A stretch of 64,000 nt of DNA, taken from NCBI GenBank assembly GCA_016744475.1, contig JADGEH010000001.1:1-64000 (forward strand), given 5' to 3'. The DNA is from Thiotrichales bacterium. Lineage in GTDB: Bacteria; Pseudomonadota; Gammaproteobacteria; Beggiatoales; Beggiatoaceae. Each line of letters begins with the position of its first letter. The stretch's first letter is position 1. A program made the translations under genes and the position numbers. The notes under the pieces were generated by a model. It was not told the origin of the DNA and ran no database searches. It saw only the letters and a program-made list of their open reading frames with translations. Below are positions 37,237-45,962 of this stretch, piece by piece.

Positions 37237-37313
37237 GGAGTGCCAAACCGTAGTTTCTCACATCACGGACGGCTTTTTCTCGTTCCCACAGTCTCGGTCA
37301 CTACCATTCAGTG
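37237..37313. repeat. Partial inverted copy of the left locus border
   Basis: GGAGTGCCAAACCGTAGTTT (37237-37256) repeats one arm of the palindrome at 32289. CTCGTTCCCACAGTCTCGGT (from 37279) is the reverse complement, with few mismatches, of the stretch at 32244-32274. Both ends of the TIR-CHAT locus thus carry related sequence. Confidence 0.65.
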
Positions 37314-37321
37314 AAGCCTTT

Positions 37322-37486
37322 TTAGAGCCTATACGAAGATGGGGAATCGAAGCGAAAATGCGCCATTTTGAGGCAGGTTTTTCGGTTTTTTAAGGCGAAT
37401 AGCGTGCTATTTAACGATAAAAAGCGGAAAACCGGGCCAAAAGGGCAGGTTTGCAGCCGATGATCCCGTTTTCGTATAGGCTCTTA
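37322..37486 (+). mobile_element. MITE-like element, copy D
   Basis: The 159-bp core lies at 37325-37483, flanked by TTA. It is in direct orientation relative to copy C, 5.2 kb away, and the two bracket the TIR-CHAT locus. The interior differs from copy A at several places (GCGTGCTATTTAACG, CCGGGCC). Confidence 0.9.
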
Positions 37487-37568
37487 GCCCCAAAGGGGCT
37501 TCACTGACTGACGCACGTCGCACATTGCTCACCTGATAGAATGAGCGGGCTAGACATCATAAAGCGGT

Positions 37569-39308
37569 GTGCGTAAAGTGAGTGTTCTGAAATATATAGA
37601 CTTGTTCACAAAAGAACCGAAAGAACCTGATGAGGTAGGGGCTATGCAATTTGATTATGCCTACGCTGGCAACACCGCAGTGGATAACAGTGCCACCAAT
37701 ACGGGTTTATCTTTTGCCCCTGATCTCACCCGCCCTCCCACGTATTTTCGCGGCGAGCTGCATCACAGCGTGGCGTTTCGTGAAGCCATCAGCGCTTTAC
37801 ATGCCGTGGTCACGTCTGATTTACGTTTCCAACCTAAAGATAAAACCGCCTACAAAGCCTGGGCTGAACAGCGCGAATGGGAAGAATGGGGCTTACTGCA
37901 AGCTGAAATCAGTGGACAGCGTAGCGACGTGGTGCAACGCATTGATACTTTGCAAAACAAGTTGCGTGTGTTGACAGACAATCACAGCCAGCGTATGCGT
38001 CCGTTTTACCAAGCCAGACAGCAATATTTTGATTATTTATATCAACGTGACAAAGATGCTTGGTTTGTTCTTGATCCGGTGATCACGGTTCATCCTGATG
38101 AAATCTTTTTTGAGTGCTTTAGCCAAGATGAATCTTCTTACGGACGCTTAAGCGTGGATTATGAGATGTTCAAACATGTCGGCGAGTTTGCTTGCGGCAC
38201 CACTAATATTGATTATTCTGAAAACCTTTACCAAGAATTCCAAAAAATCCGCAGTTATAAAAGTACGCAATTTGAAGTTGATCCCTCCGGTTTTGAAGTT
38301 CAAACCCAACATGAAGATGATTACCGCGAAGTCAAAATAGATTTGCCTGATTCTTGGGTACGCGGCTTTTTGCAAGTCAGTTCAGCCATGAATCTACCCG
38401 CCACGCAGTTGCAATTGCATCCTTTGGATGTGCATAATTTCTGTTTTGTTCTGCGCCGTCATAAAGAAACCCACGGCCCGCGTGCTATGCGCTTTTGCTT
38501 AACGCCCGGTGCGCCGATTGAAGTGGTGTTTGAACCTTGGGATATTAAAGTCCGTTGTCCGCGTTCTATTTATCAAGGGGATAAAGCGCAAGATATTCGT
38601 GTTTGGGGACGGCGGCGTTTATTGATCCTGGAGCGCTTAATTCCGTTAGCCAAAAGTTTTACCTTGCACTTGCTCGGCACGGGTTTGCCGTGTTTTTATG
38701 TCGCCGATTTGGGCAATATGTGGTTTACTTTGGGCTTATCGGGTTGGACAGCCAATGACTGGAGCACGGCGGGTCACTTTGATCTCATGGCACCCCGTGC
38801 GCAGGTCGATCAATCGACTCGCCAAAGCGTCTTCAAAGCTTTAGAGCACAGTTGGTGGGCTAAGCCAGAAGACTTAGCCCGCAGCTTGGACATGGATAAA
38901 GCGCAGGTGTTGGGCGCTTTAGGCCAATTGACCCAAGCTGGACGAGCGATTTTTGATTTGAATAAGCAGGTGTATCGCCGCCGTGAATTAAGTCGTGAGC
39001 CTTTGCCAATGGACAGTTTGCGTTATGCCAATGAACGCGAAGCCCGTGCAGATCGTTTTGTCCAAGACAATGCCGTAAAATTGAAGCAAAGCCAGCGCGA
39101 TCTGCAAAATTTGCTGCATTTAAGCGGACAAGTCAAAGATAAAAATAAACAGTACCGCGTGCAATTGCATATTGATACTGATGAGCGTTTGCGCGAAGCT
39201 ACATGCACTTGCAATTGGTTTCAGCAGAATAAATTGTACAAAGGCCCTTGCGAACATATACTCGCTCTGCGTGCAGAATTTTCCAGACAGAATCAGTATA
39301 AAATTTAA
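37569..39308 (+). CDS. Retron-associated winged-helix/SWIM zinc-finger protein
   Basis: The 579-residue soluble protein ends in a SWIM zinc finger with the CxCx12CxH pattern (Cys546, Cys548, Cys561, His563). A winged-helix-like region precedes it at about 411-470 (VFKALEHSWWAKPEDLARSL, QVLGALGQLTQAGRAIFDL). The N-terminal 400 residues are not recognised. SWIM fingers bind nucleic acid or protein. A protein with exactly this pair of domains (WHSWIM) is the named accessory of one retron type. The start at 37569 is GTG; GTG at 37578 and ATG at 37641 or nearby are alternatives. The retron RNA begins 10 bases after its stop, and the RT follows. Confidence 0.85.
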   Translation: MRKVSVLKYIDLFTKEPKEPDEVGAMQFDYAYAGNTAVDNSATNTGLSFAPDLTRPPTYFRGELHHSVAFREAISALHAVVTSDLRFQPKDKTAYKAWAEQREWEEWGLLQAEISGQRSDVVQRIDTLQNKLRVLTDNHSQRMRPFYQARQQYFDYLYQRDKDAWFVLDPVITVHPDEIFFECFSQDESSYGRLSVDYEMFKHVGEFACGTTNIDYSENLYQEFQKIRSYKSTQFEVDPSGFEVQTQHEDDYREVKIDLPDSWVRGFLQVSSAMNLPATQLQLHPLDVHNFCFVLRRHKETHGPRAMRFCLTPGAPIEVVFEPWDIKVRCPRSIYQGDKAQDIRVWGRRRLLILERLIPLAKSFTLHLLGTGLPCFYVADLGNMWFTLGLSGWTANDWSTAGHFDLMAPRAQVDQSTRQSVFKALEHSWWAKPEDLARSLDMDKAQVLGALGQLTQAGRAIFDLNKQVYRRRELSREPLPMDSLRYANEREARADRFVQDNAVKLKQSQRDLQNLLHLSGQVKDKNKQYRVQLHIDTDERLREATCTCNWFQQNKLYKGPCEHILALRAEFSRQNQYKI

Positions 39309-39318
39309 CAACGATTTC

Positions 39319-39536
39319 GGACAAACCTGGGAAGCTACTCTTGCAAACGGGCGGCGGATCGCCGTCCATGCAGTATGACTCCCCACGCATCATCGGCTCG
39401 CTCTTGATAGTGCGGGACAAGCTCTAGTGTGGCCATTACGGTGAGGGTTCTGTGAACCTAATAGCCACACTAGAGCGTCCCGCTTGAGTTGAGCGATCCG
39501 ATTCTGAGACTCTGCGAAGAGCGCCCAGGTTTGTCC
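39319..39536 (+). ncRNA. Candidate retron msr-msd non-coding RNA
   Basis: The 268-bp gap between the SWIM gene and the RT gene is highly structured. A perfect 13-bp inverted pair, GGACAAACCTGGG (39319-39331) and CCCAGGTTTGTCC (39524-39536), bounds it as the a1/a2 repeats of retrons do. Just after a1, AAGC offers a candidate priming guanosine (39334). An msr-like stem GGGCGGCG/CGCCGTCC lies at 39349-39367. The msd-like hairpin has GCGGGAC, an AA bulge and GCTCTAGTGTGGC (39412-39433) against GCCACACTAGAGCGTCCCGC (39464-39483), with a GGTTC/GAACC tip. Limits and the priming site are inferred, not measured. Confidence 0.82.
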
Positions 39537-39576
39537 TCCTTTTCCTTCCTTTTGACCTTCTACGCGGTGAACCACC

Positions 39577-40980
39577 ATGAGTGAGCAACCCAAAACTCGC
39601 CAGGAGCTCTACGAGCGTATCCGCCAGTCCTCCAAAGACGAATACATCCTCGAAGAAATGATTCGCCTGGGCTTTTGGCCTAAAGCGGGTGAATTACCTG
39701 AAGACCCTGCTGATGAAATCCGTGAACGCGGTGAAATCCAACACGAACTTGACAGCCTGCGCACTGAAAAAAACCGCCTGGACAACCATGCAGCGATGTT
39801 GCGCGAACTGCGCAAGCGTCGCTTAGAAGCCTCGCGGGAAAAACAAAAAGAAACTAAAGCACGGCGCGAAGCCGAGCGACAGCAACGTGCTGCGGCGTGG
39901 CAACAACGTAAAAGCGAAGAGTTACTCTATCTCGGCGACGGCGTGTCAGCGGGTTTGCGCTCACTCGACAGCGATGCGGACACACTCCAAGCCGCAGGCT
40001 TACCGATATTACAAACACCTTTGCAGTTAGCCAAAGCCATGCATCTCAGCTTAGGGCAATTACGTTTTTTGGCTTTTCAGCGTGAAGTGGCAAAAATCTC
40101 TCATTATGTGCAGTTCAGCGTGCCGAAAAAAACCGGCGGAGAGCGTCACATTGCAGCCCCTATGCCGCGTTTAAAACAGGCGCAATATTGGGTTTTGCAA
40201 CACGTACTCACTCCCTTGCCCTTGCACTCAGCCGTACACGGCTTTTGCGCGGAGCACTCCATTGTCAGCAACGCCACACCGCACACGGGCAAAGCGGTGG
40301 TGATCAATTTTGATATTGAAAATTTTTTCCCCAGCATCAGCTATCGCCGCATCAAAGGCTTATTTCAAACGCTAGGCTACTCCGAAGCCGTTGCCACTGT
40401 GTTGGGACTCATCTGTAGCGCTGCCGACACGGTGCCTGTGGAACTCGACGGCGAACGTTATTTCCTTGCCCAAGGCGAACGCCATCTGCCGCAAGGCGCA
40501 CCGACCAGCCCCGCCTTAAGCAATTTGATCTGTCGGCGTTTAGACGCTCGCTTGCAAGGCATGGCGCAAAAACTCGGCTTTACTTACACCCGCTACGCCG
40601 ACGATATGAGTTTTTCAGCAGACAGCCAGGACAATGTTCAAGCCTTATTAGCTTGGGTAAAACGCATTGTTAGAGAAGAAGGCTTTCAACTACATCCAGA
40701 AAAAACCCGCGTGATGCATCGCGGTCGCCAGCAAGAAGTGACTGGGATCGTGGTCAACAATGCTTTGCCTGTTATTTCCCGTCGTCAATTGCGCCGTTTT
40801 CGTGCGCTATTATTCCAGATAGAAAAAGACGGCCCAGAGGGCAAAAGCTGGAATGGCCACTCGAATGTGCTGCGTAGTGCCGCAGGCTTTGCCAACTTGG
40901 TGTACATGGTCAGCCCATTAAAAGGTGCGGCACTCAAAGCACGGGTGAAAAAATTACAACAGCGTTTTGCAAACCACTGA
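39577..40980 (+). CDS. Retron-type reverse transcriptase
   Basis: This 467-residue RNA-directed DNA polymerase should copy part of the adjacent RNA into msDNA. The RT core shows motif A in INFDIENFFPSI (Asp246), LPQGAPTSPALSN (304-316) and the catalytic YADD (340-343). Two retron hallmarks are present: NATPH (NAxxH, 232-236) and VTG (388-390), the latter in EVTGIVVNNALP. The first 115 residues are an unusual, highly charged, probably coiled-coil extension (RKRRLEASREKQKETKARRE); typical retron RTs of about 320 residues lack it. No maturase or endonuclease domain is seen, which argues against a group II intron. The stop is followed 10 bases later by the partner gene. Confidence 0.93.
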   Translation: MSEQPKTRQELYERIRQSSKDEYILEEMIRLGFWPKAGELPEDPADEIRERGEIQHELDSLRTEKNRLDNHAAMLRELRKRRLEASREKQKETKARREAERQQRAAAWQQRKSEELLYLGDGVSAGLRSLDSDADTLQAAGLPILQTPLQLAKAMHLSLGQLRFLAFQREVAKISHYVQFSVPKKTGGERHIAAPMPRLKQAQYWVLQHVLTPLPLHSAVHGFCAEHSIVSNATPHTGKAVVINFDIENFFPSISYRRIKGLFQTLGYSEAVATVLGLICSAADTVPVELDGERYFLAQGERHLPQGAPTSPALSNLICRRLDARLQGMAQKLGFTYTRYADDMSFSADSQDNVQALLAWVKRIVREEGFQLHPEKTRVMHRGRQQEVTGIVVNNALPVISRRQLRRFRALLFQIEKDGPEGKSWNGHSNVLRSAAGFANLVYMVSPLKGAALKARVKKLQQRFANH

Positions 40981-40990
40981 GGCGATGACG

Positions 40991-43900
40991 ATGAAGCTAA
41001 TCAAACAAGCCTTACTTGCCTATCAGGGCGGGAACTCGGACAAAGTATACGAAGTCGATCTATGCGAAGTCGGCACGGATCAATATGTGGTCAATTTTCG
41101 CTACGGACGACGAGGCGCTGCTTTAAAAGAAGGCAGTAAAACGCCCTTGCCTGTTAATCGGGACAAGGCAGAAAAAGCTTTTGATACATTAGTCAACAGC
41201 AAGCTGAAAAAAGGCTATTACGATACCCAAGCGGGTATCAGTGTGCCTGAGACAGCCTCAGTTGCAGCCATTGAAGAAGCATCACCCGCTGTAGTCACAC
41301 TCAGTGATCCCAGAAAACAAGCGGTCCTGGATCGCCTTGCTGCAAGTTTTCAAGCACCTGAAGCAAAAAACCAAAAGCCTGCTAACAAAGGGGTATTGTC
41401 TTGGCTCAAGCCTTCGGCAAAAAAAACAAATAAACCCACTGCTTGGCCTTTAGATCGGATTATCTGGAGAGCCGGTGAATTAGCCATAAGCGAAGCCGAG
41501 CCGTACTTGCTACGCTTGCTCGATCCCCAAGATCAAGAACGTAATTATTGTGTGATTTATGCATTAGGTCGCTGCGGATCAGAAGCTTCTGTACTCGTTT
41601 TGCAGCGCTTTTATGCTACTCAAGGCACACCGGACATGCTCAAGCGTTTGGCAGGTGAAGCCTTATATGCTTGCCTCAGCGATAGCGAGCGCGAAAAATT
41701 CCAAGCACAACGCTTAGCCGCATTGCCCAAATCAGTGCAAACCGCTTTGCAGGCCAGCGATACAGACGCCTTACAAACCCTGGTGACGGATATCTTAGCA
41801 GCGGGCAAAGCCGATGATTACTGGTTGCTCACTCAGCTTTATCAATATGCCCGCCACGACGCATCACAAAACAGCCCTGCACGCACTGCCCACTCTGTGC
41901 TACTGAACTTGCTACGAGATGCGCCACTAAAACCCAATTGGTTTAAGCGGATTAGGCATATTTTTAAACTAGCGGAATACCGTGAAGACGGAGCCATGTT
42001 TGGCTTATTGGCCTATCGTTTTGATAAACAAGGGGCGGCATTCAACATCAGCGGCTGGGGCGGAGTCCGTTTTCAGGATGAAAAAGGGCGTTATCATTAT
42101 TTGGATGACGACGAGCTGCAACGACACATGGCTTCACCCAAATCTCATTTAGCCTACAGCAATAAAACCCGTGACTATTTGCGGCGGCGGGTGTGGCGCA
42201 CTTTACGCCGCTTAGGCGAACAAGAGGCTCCCTCTTATGTGGTCTTAGCCACCGAGATTTTACTGCACATTAATGACAGCGATGCACAAGCCCCTCAAGC
42301 CATCCGCTTAGATCATTGGGACTACCGCGATAATGATTGGCATCACCGCGTCACCACTAGCCACTTTGATCGCTTCGCGGCCTATTGGAGTTTTAACCAT
42401 ATCCTCTATCAAAATAGTCCACGTTATGAACCCACCAGCACTTATCGCTGGCGTTGTCGCGGGGATTACCGCCCCGACATGGTAGCCCCCGAAGGCGTGC
42501 TTGAAGAAGCTTTCCCCACTTTATGGCGACAGGTTCCAGAAAAATTACTCCACCTGCTACAACACAGCCATTGCCAGCCCGTGCATGATTTTGCCGTGCG
42601 TGCTCTAGGCGATTGCGAAGCGTTTTGCCAGCAATTATCGCTAGACACCTTAGCCGCTTTGCTGCACAGCCTGTACGAAAGCACCGCCCAATTTGCGTTT
42701 GACTTAGCCAGCCCGCGTTACAACCCCAAACAACCGCAAAGCGACTTAGTGTTAGCCGCATTAAGCTGCGTGGCTCCCAAAGCGAGAGAAGCCGCACAAG
42801 CTTGGGTTGCTCAAGGACGCACTTACTTTCTTCAAGACAGCGCCTTTCTCGCCGCCTTTATCAGCAATGAACACGCTGATACCCGTGCTTTTGCTGAACA
42901 ATTTTTACGCAGTGCCAGCCTCAGCGACACCGTAGCGCAAGCCTTATTAGGCCGTTTAGTCGGCGAATTACTCATCTTAAGTGAAGAACAACAAGCCCGC
43001 GCAGCCGATATACATCGCATTTTGCGCCAAACCCTAGGGCCACAATTGCGCTTACTCAGCCTGCCCGTTTTAGAAGATTTACTCCGCGCTCCGGCAGTCG
43101 CCGTGCGCGAACTCGCTGCCGATGTGTTGCTCAATCATTATTCGGCTGAAGAAGTGCCAGAACATCTGCTGCATCTCTTGTTAGAAGCCGAGCACGACAC
43201 CCTACGCGGTTTCGGTATGCGGATACTAGCTCGCTTAAGCGATGCCGTATTGATGCAACGTAGCGAATTGCTCGTCGTCTTAGCTGCACGCCCACAAGTT
43301 GAAGTCAGCGGTGCCGCGCTCGATTTAATCCGGCGTTTATTGCCGCAAGACAAAGCCTTTGCACAGCACATCACCTTGTTATTAGTGAGTCGATTATTAT
43401 CGCCAAAACTCAGCACTGACAGCGCATCCAACCTAGTCCACTTGTTAAAACAAGACTGCCGCGACGAATGGCAAGCCGTGCCCACTGAAAGCGTTTGGCG
43501 CTTGCTCCGCGCCCGTGTGCCGCAAGCCCAAGAATTTGGTGGATTACTACTGCCCTTACGTGCTCAACCCGAAGACTTCAGCGTCAAACAATGGGTTAAA
43601 CTCGCCGATCATGACATCCTCAGCATCCGCGAAGCCGCACGACACATGTGCTCAGCACAATTGCCCCGCTTGCGCGAGCAGATGCATATCAGCGTGAAAT
43701 TATTAGATGCGCAATGGGAAGACAGTCGCACCTTTGCCTTCCAACTGTTCCGCGAGCAATTCACCAAAGAAGACCTTACGCCCAGCGTTTTAGTCAGTAT
43801 TTGTGACAGCGTGCGCCCAGAAGTGCAGCAGTTTGGTCGGCAATTATTGATGCAATACTTCACGAAAGATGATGGTCAGGAGTATTTGCTCAAGCTCAGC

Positions 43901-44230
43901 GAGCACCCCGGTGCGGACATGCAATTATTCGCCAGCCATTATCTGGAACGCTACGCCTGCGACAATCCGCAACGCTTAGCGCAACTCGCCCCCTATTTCC
44001 TCGCAGTGCTCAACAAAGTCAACAAAGGCCGCATCGCCAAACAGCGGATTTATCATTTCTTAGAAGCCGAAGCGCTGAAGACCTCAGAAGCCGCACACAT
44101 CATTGCCCCCATCGTGGCAAGGCAATCCGTGAGCATGGCGATCAGCGACAAAGCCGCCACCATCCGCATCATGGCGCGTATACAACAGCTTTATCCCGAA
44201 GTTGAATTGCCCTTGCGGCGGGTGTCTTAG
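40991..44230 (+). CDS. Retron-associated WGR and HEAT/ARM-repeat protein
   Basis: I choose the ATG at 40991, because GAGGCG over the RT stop gives a ribosome binding site at good distance; ATG 40985 or TTG 40967 are alternatives. The N-terminal 75 residues form a WGR-like domain (YEVDLCEVGTDQYVVNFRYG, AEKAFDTLVNSKLKKGY), a nucleic-acid-linked module known from PARPs. The rest, to 1079 residues, is built from helical HEAT/ARM repeats (EPYLLRLLDPQDQERNYCVI, ILSIREAARHMCSAQLPRL). There is no enzymatic motif I recognise. Such a protein is the ARM component reported with SWIM-type retrons. Its role, probably effector or regulator of the RT-msDNA complex, is inferred. Confidence 0.85.
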   Translation: MKLIKQALLAYQGGNSDKVYEVDLCEVGTDQYVVNFRYGRRGAALKEGSKTPLPVNRDKAEKAFDTLVNSKLKKGYYDTQAGISVPETASVAAIEEASPAVVTLSDPRKQAVLDRLAASFQAPEAKNQKPANKGVLSWLKPSAKKTNKPTAWPLDRIIWRAGELAISEAEPYLLRLLDPQDQERNYCVIYALGRCGSEASVLVLQRFYATQGTPDMLKRLAGEALYACLSDSEREKFQAQRLAALPKSVQTALQASDTDALQTLVTDILAAGKADDYWLLTQLYQYARHDASQNSPARTAHSVLLNLLRDAPLKPNWFKRIRHIFKLAEYREDGAMFGLLAYRFDKQGAAFNISGWGGVRFQDEKGRYHYLDDDELQRHMASPKSHLAYSNKTRDYLRRRVWRTLRRLGEQEAPSYVVLATEILLHINDSDAQAPQAIRLDHWDYRDNDWHHRVTTSHFDRFAAYWSFNHILYQNSPRYEPTSTYRWRCRGDYRPDMVAPEGVLEEAFPTLWRQVPEKLLHLLQHSHCQPVHDFAVRALGDCEAFCQQLSLDTLAALLHSLYESTAQFAFDLASPRYNPKQPQSDLVLAALSCVAPKAREAAQAWVAQGRTYFLQDSAFLAAFISNEHADTRAFAEQFLRSASLSDTVAQALLGRLVGELLILSEEQQARAADIHRILRQTLGPQLRLLSLPVLEDLLRAPAVAVRELAADVLLNHYSAEEVPEHLLHLLLEAEHDTLRGFGMRILARLSDAVLMQRSELLVVLAARPQVEVSGAALDLIRRLLPQDKAFAQHITLLLVSRLLSPKLSTDSASNLVHLLKQDCRDEWQAVPTESVWRLLRARVPQAQEFGGLLLPLRAQPEDFSVKQWVKLADHDILSIREAARHMCSAQLPRLREQMHISVKLLDAQWEDSRTFAFQLFREQFTKEDLTPSVLVSICDSVRPEVQQFGRQLLMQYFTKDDGQEYLLKLSEHPGADMQLFASHYLERYACDNPQRLAQLAPYFLAVLNKVNKGRIAKQRIYHFLEAEALKTSEAAHIIAPIVARQSVSMAISDKAATIRIMARIQQLYPEVELPLRRVS

Positions 44231-44697
44231 GCCAGCTCGCGTAGGGTGGATAAGGCGCGTCTTTTTGCGCCGTCATCCGCCATTTTGAGAAACATTAGGC
44301 GCATGACGGCAAAGGAGGCTGTGAAAGTATTCAATTTCAGCGCGGTAGGATGGGTAGAGCGAAGCGAAACCCATCATTTCGGTGTCTGATAAATGATGGG
44401 TTTCGGTGCGGTAAAGTTCATACCAAAATCAAGCATCATGGCGCACCTCTACCCATCCTACCGTGCTCGTTTAGCCGAATGCATAAATCATCAAGATAGC
44501 TTGATAGCTTTGCTTAAAGAATTTTCAAAACGTTTTGAATATGGTTGCTCTTTGAATACTCGAAAGAAGAAACCAAACACGACTGATCAATTGGTTCATG
44601 GATTCCAATATGCTTAAGTTGATGCGTATGGGGCTGAATTTATGAAGCCCAACACAAACAAAGCCACTCCCCTATACCCAAGTCGATAACACCTCTG
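44231..44697. other. Non-coding region with two repeat types
   Basis: It holds the stretch AGCTCGCGTAGGGTGGATAA...CCGCCATTTTGAGAAACATT (about 44233-44295), repeated almost exactly at 45571-45632, and the GTAGGATGGGTAGAGCG palindrome (44345-44384), followed by an inverted counterpart (GATGGGTTTCGGTG to CTACCCATCCTACCG, about 44394-44463). I see no gene here; the short frame at 44393-44617 overlaps the repeats. Confidence 0.6.
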
Positions 44698-45450
44698 TTA
44701 TTCTATAATCTTAAGAATACCTCTGTCTGATAGGTTTTTAAGAGACAATTGACGTTCAACAGTTGTTTTATTGTCTTTTGCTTTTTTTATTAGTTCTATT
44801 TCTTCATTATACTCATCTATTTTTATTTTATTGTTTTTATATATTGTTTTAATAGATTTCTCACATACCTTCTCCATAAGAATTATAGAATAAGACATAT
44901 ATTCATTAATTTCAAAATGTAAGTCTATATCAATTATTTTAATTTCACTGTCATTCGCATAATATAGGCATGAATATTCGTTTATTTCACTTATTCCATA
45001 TGATATTAATTTTTTATCATCTTCTTCAAATCTAATAAAATTATTATTATGAGAAGCCAGTTTATTTCTAATGGATATTATTTCCATATTATTTATTTTT
45101 TTTATGGGAGTTTTATAGTCAGGAACCCCATTATATTTATATAAATTAATAATCGCTTCCTTTTGAATATATATAGAATTCAATATCCCAAATAATCTTA
45201 AATATCTTTCTCCTTTATTAGAATATTTTGTTGGGCCATATAAGCCAAACTCATAAAAATTATCTATAGCCAAACATGTGTCAGCTATAGAATCCATTGC
45301 TGAGCAAATAAATACCCAATCATCATCCTCGTTTAGTTTTAATAATTCTCGAATGTCTTTGTCAGGTTTAGAAAAATTTTTTTCATTTACTAATTTTCTA
45401 TACAGGTTTACATATTCTTCTAATATTTTTATTAAATATTTATCTTTCAT
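44698..45450 (-). CDS. AT-rich gene of unknown function with HEPN-like motif
   Basis: I do not recognise the 250-residue protein by family. It is rich in Lys, Ile and Asn and is helical, and the DNA is far more AT-rich than the neighbours, a sign of transfer. At residues 128-134 it reads RNKLASH, which fits the HEPN RNase motif R-polar-x(3-5)-H, followed by Asn. HEPN proteins cleave RNA and are frequent in toxin and defence systems. No MNT nucleotidyltransferase partner is adjacent. It lies between two sets of repeats just after the retron operon. The motif alone is weak evidence for RNase function. Confidence 0.6.
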   Translation of the reverse strand: MKDKYLIKILEEYVNLYRKLVNEKNFSKPDKDIRELLKLNEDDDWVFICSAMDSIADTCLAIDNFYEFGLYGPTKYSNKGERYLRLFGILNSIYIQKEAIINLYKYNGVPDYKTPIKKINNMEIISIRNKLASHNNNFIRFEEDDKKLISYGISEINEYSCLYYANDSEIKIIDIDLHFEINEYMSYSIILMEKVCEKSIKTIYKNNKIKIDEYNEEIELIKKAKDNKTTVERQLSLKNLSDRGILKIIE

Positions 45451-45755
45451 ATATTTTATTCCAACCTGTAAGGTGTATAAGCGCGATAGGATGGGTAGAG
45501 CAGAGCGAAACCCATCATTTCGATGATTTATGGATTTTTCACGTTACCCCCATGCTCAAACTCGACGAACAGCTCGCGTAGGGCGGATAAGGCGCGTCTT
45601 TTTGCGCCGTCATCCGCCATTTTGGGAGACATTGTAGCTGTGTAGTTCGGGTTAGCGACAGCATAACCTGACATTGAGCTGAATTATCCAACAGAAAAGC
45701 CTATCATGCTTGGTATTAACTACATATAAACGACATAGTGGTGGAGTGATAAACA
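45451..45755. other. Non-coding region with repeat copies matching 44233-44384
   Basis: It contains GATAGGATGGGTAGAGCAGAGCG...CCCATCATTTCG (45485-45522) and AGCTCGCGTAGGGCGGATAA to TTTTGGGAGACATT (45571-45632). The second is a near-exact direct repeat of 44233-44295. The AT-rich gene lies between the two copies. Confidence 0.7.
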
Positions 45756-45962
45756 ATGGAAAATCTAATTATAGAAACCTGTGTGCATCAAGGTGGCGTG
45801 ACTTTGCATGATTTACCCTTAAAAGATAATACGCCCGTGAAAATAATCATTATTCCACGCACCCACTTACAGCGTTTATCGTTTCGACAAACCCGTGTGT
45901 TATTGCAAGATATTCAGGGTGATTTATCTGATGACGTGGCAGAAGAACGAGCCAGGGGATGA
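45756..45962 (+). CDS. Antitoxin of VapBC-type pair
   Basis: This is a 68-residue protein with a short beta-rich N-terminus (IIETCVHQGGVTLHDLPLKD) and a charged helical tail. Its stop TGA (45960-45962) overlaps the ATG of the PIN toxin (45959), the usual antitoxin-first arrangement. GGTGGAGTG precedes the ATG. The fold class is not obvious, but the position makes the antitoxin role likely. Confidence 0.78.
   Translation: MENLIIETCVHQGGVTLHDLPLKDNTPVKIIIIPRTHLQRLSFRQTRVLLQDIQGDLSDDVAEERARG

Noticed and set aside
32900-40980. Diversity-generating retroelement (DUF1566 protein plus reverse transcriptase within 8 kb)
   Set aside because: DUF1566 proteins can be DGR targets, but the RT has retron hallmarks (NAxxH, VTG), and I see no template/variable repeat pair with adenine-specific differences or an Avd gene. 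The two genes lie on either side of the TIR-CHAT gene and a MITE.
39577-40980. Group II intron reverse transcriptase
   Set aside because: There is no maturase (X) or HNH domain, no domain V/VI-like RNA at the 3' end, and the upstream RNA has retron layout.
44393-44617. 74-codon frame between the HEAT gene and the AT-rich gene
   Set aside because: Most of it lies in repeat sequence (GATGGGTTTCGG and its inverse) and no ribosome binding site or domain is visible.
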